A stretch of 64,000 nt of DNA from Paenibacillus_AB hodogayensis (GTDB taxonomy: Bacteria > Bacillota > Bacilli > Paenibacillales > NBRC-103111). The translations under genes were made by a program, and so were the position numbers. Shown piece by piece: positions 62,678-64,000 of the stretch (the first letter of the stretch is position 1; the number at the start of each line of letters is the position of its first letter). The DNA is taken from the NCBI RefSeq assembly GCF_039536325.1, contig NZ_BAAAYO010000008.1:1-64000 (forward strand), in the 5' to 3' direction. The notes below the pieces were generated by a model. That model saw only the letters and a list, made by a program, of their open reading frames with translations, was not told the DNA's origin and made no database searches.

Positions 62678-62995
62678 ATGACCATGGACGATCACGTGGA
62701 ACGGATGCTTCGCGTCGTTATATCGAATTGGAATGCGATGGCGATGGCGGACGGAGAGGAATCGGAGCCGGCGGCGGACGCCTTTCAGGCCTCCTTTTAC
62801 CGGTTCATCGATGCGGTTCGCGACTGGTTCGACGCAATTGAGCCGCGCCCGCCGAACTTTGAGGCGATGATGGCGTTGCCTGCCATGCTTTCGATTGCCG
62901 AGCGGCTTCCCGCCCCCCTTCTGCTCAATTTCGAGACCGAGGCCGAGCTTATTTTCGAGCGGAAGGAACGGATCGAAGACGACAAATACGATTGA
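62678..62995 (+). CDS. Hypothetical protein (105 aa)
   Basis: 105 residues; ATG 62678 follows AAAGGGGAC closely. Acidic, all-helical, Met/Ala-rich (VISNWNAMAMADGEESEPAA, FYRFIDAVRDWFDAIEPRPP, LSIAERLPAPLLLNFETEAE). No signal peptide, cysteine or known motif. GC-rich like its neighbours, and it stands alone between two terminators. Function not recognised. Confidence 0.6.
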   Translation: MTMDDHVERMLRVVISNWNAMAMADGEESEPAADAFQASFYRFIDAVRDWFDAIEPRPPNFEAMMALPAMLSIAERLPAPLLLNFETEAELIFERKERIEDDKYD

Positions 62996-63097
62996 GCTGC
63001 CGCTTGCTTCATCCCGTCCGGCCCTTACGCTTCCGCCGCCTCCCGACAAGCTCGCGCATGTCCATTAACCGTTTCTATGGATGTTCCTTCCAATACA

Positions 63098-63123
63098 AAA
63101 GCCGGGAGACAGCTCCCGGCTTT
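63098..63123. terminator. Bidirectional terminator
   Basis: AAAGCCGGGA-GACAGC-TCCCGGCTTT between convergent genes, ten perfect pairs. Confidence 0.85.
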
Positions 63124-63156
63124 CGGTGTTCAAGTTCCAACGCTTGTTCTTCCTTA

Positions 63157-64000
63157 TTAGGCCGCGCCTAGCGTTTTCGCTTCCATCGCTTCCTTCGGTA
63201 CGACAATTTCTTTAATTCCGTTGTAGTTGCTGTACGTGCCGTCCATTTGCTGGGACATGCGCACTTTTTGCCCCTGAACGTCCATTTCCAAATCCATGTT
63301 CATAAGGATCGCTTTCGGATTGTACGTTTTCTTATCTACGGTAAACGTATATTCCATCTTGGTCACCTTCATACCCGCCATACTGTCGCCCACGGCGCCG
63401 CCGAGCGCTCCCTGGTCGCCCAGACCTTTCAGCTCACTCTTGATGAAATCGTTGAACTTGTCTCCATTAGCCAACAAGGTCACTTTGTAGTCGCCGCCGC
63501 TTTCGGTCATCGTGAAATCGTTCGCGAACTGCTTCAGCTTTTCCATCTGCTTCGCCGGGTCGAGCTGCTCTTCGGACATTTGGCTCAACACCAGATCCAT
63601 CTGCTCCTTGGGCAATTTCATCCATTGACCGGAGGTTGGGTCTTTCATGACGAAACCGTCTTTGGTGAAATACGATTCCATCTTCATATCCTGACCCGCC
63701 GAATTCATCGACATCACTTGCTTGAACGACATTTGCGGTTTCATGACGATGTCCATATCGATTTTGGACACAATGTCCATTTTGGTGCCGTTCTGATCGA
63801 TATTTTGTTTCGAATTCATGCTGACCGCATAGCTTTCCAGCTTGGCGCTCGCTTCGAGCGTCTTCGCGAATACGTCCGACGCCCCGGTTGTTTTCGGCGC
63901 TTCGGGCTTACTCGTCGAGGTTTCGGTCTTGGCCCCCGCTTCCTTCTCATTCGCCGTGACTGGCGGCGCCGCCGAAGTAGGCTCCTCCGGCTTCTGTCCA
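63157..64000 (-). CDS. DUF6612-like (LolA-like) lipoprotein, 5' end beyond window
   Basis: The frame is open from the right edge to TAA 63157-63159, at least 280 residues; an internal ATG at 63819 is not the start because coding-like sequence continues upstream (a Pro/Thr/Glu/Lys-rich linker, then TTGASDVFAKTLEASAKLES). The body has MKMESYFTKDGFVMKDPTSG, QWMKLPKEQMDLVLSQMSEE, FTMTESGGDYKVTLLANGDK and a C-terminal KIRMSQQ-type strand. This beta-sheet layout with a central helix is that of DUF6612 lipoproteins. The lipoprotein signal is presumably outside the window. Possible carrier or sensor at the membrane; function unknown. Confidence 0.75.
   Translation of the reverse strand, partial: GQKPEEPTSAAPPVTANEKEAGAKTETSTSKPEAPKTTGASDVFAKTLEASAKLESYAVSMNSKQNIDQNGTKMDIVSKIDMDIVMKPQMSFKQVMSMNSAGQDMKMESYFTKDGFVMKDPTSGQWMKLPKEQMDLVLSQMSEEQLDPAKQMEKLKQFANDFTMTESGGDYKVTLLANGDKFNDFIKSELKGLGDQGALGGAVGDSMAGMKVTKMEYTFTVDKKTYNPKAILMNMDLEMDVQGQKVRMSQQMDGTYSNYNGIKEIVVPKEAMEAKTLGAA

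Noticed and set aside
1..64000. tRNA, rRNA, intact insertion sequence, phage or toxin-antitoxin genes
   Set aside because: None was recognised on either strand; absence cannot be guaranteed without profile searches.

Overview
The window reads as chromosomal DNA of a spore-forming, polysaccharide-degrading Paenibacillaceae bacterium (Paenibacillus/Cohnella type). This is inferred from three SLH domains on two secreted proteins, stalk (copper-amine-oxidase-like) proteins, a YheC/YheD spore-coat ATP-grasp protein, very large modular lyases, lipoprotein solute-binding proteins (SBPs), strong AGGAGG ribosome sites and Gram-positive terminators. No rRNA, tRNA, CRISPR array, intact transposase or replication origin was recognised.

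Layout. 0-6.2 kb: a GNAT acetyltransferase, an SLH/beta-propeller surface protein, then a two-gene unit made of an ECF-type sigma factor with a long C-terminal extension and an SBP-fold protein with no signal peptide. 6.3-10 kb: AT-rich single-gene units on the minus strand (M3 peptidase remnant, serine hydrolase, GNAT, small protein, methyltransferase), separated by a recurrent motif next to hairpins. 10-18.7 kb: a carbohydrate locus with a secreted beta-helix protein, a divergent AraC regulator, a GH78 alpha-L-rhamnosidase and its SBP. 18.9-25.3 kb: a graveyard of truncated and frameshifted genes around an intact ankyrin/peptidoglycan-binding lipoprotein, two tiny basic proteins and a DUF1796 protein. 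25.6-28 kb: an isochorismatase-like hydrolase and an orphan PfaD-type enoyl reductase fused at DNA level to a broken HAD gene.

28.1-44.8 kb: two tandem copies of one three-gene module, GntR-SBP fusion regulator, then SBP lipoprotein, then giant heparinase II/III-family lyase. In the first copy the SBP is a pseudogene; in the second it is intact and preceded by a perfect cre match. 45.8-48 kb: an OmpR-type two-component system. 48-52.4 kb: a 1.4-kilo-residue SLH surface protein with leucine-rich and seven near-identical fibronectin III repeats. 52.4-55.4 kb: remnants, a duplicated hairpin element, a YheC/YheD gene and a VOC gene. 55.4-59.3 kb: EamA transporter, divergent AraC regulator, stalk protein and DUF6843-like protein. 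59.3-62.6 kb: a Fur-type iron-siderophore uptake locus (two FecCD permeases divergent from the binding lipoprotein). 62.6-64 kb: a hypothetical protein and the 3' part of a DUF6612-like lipoprotein leaving the window.

Working together: the lyases, rhamnosidase and beta-helix protein should cut acidic or rhamnose-containing polysaccharide outside the cell, and the lipoprotein SBPs should capture the products. Three further proteins carry the same SBP fold inside the cell, two of them fused to a GntR DNA-binding domain, which suggests the binding fold was recruited for sensing. No sugar ABC permease is encoded here, so the SBPs must share permeases encoded elsewhere or act otherwise. All function calls rest on reading the sequence, without database searches.
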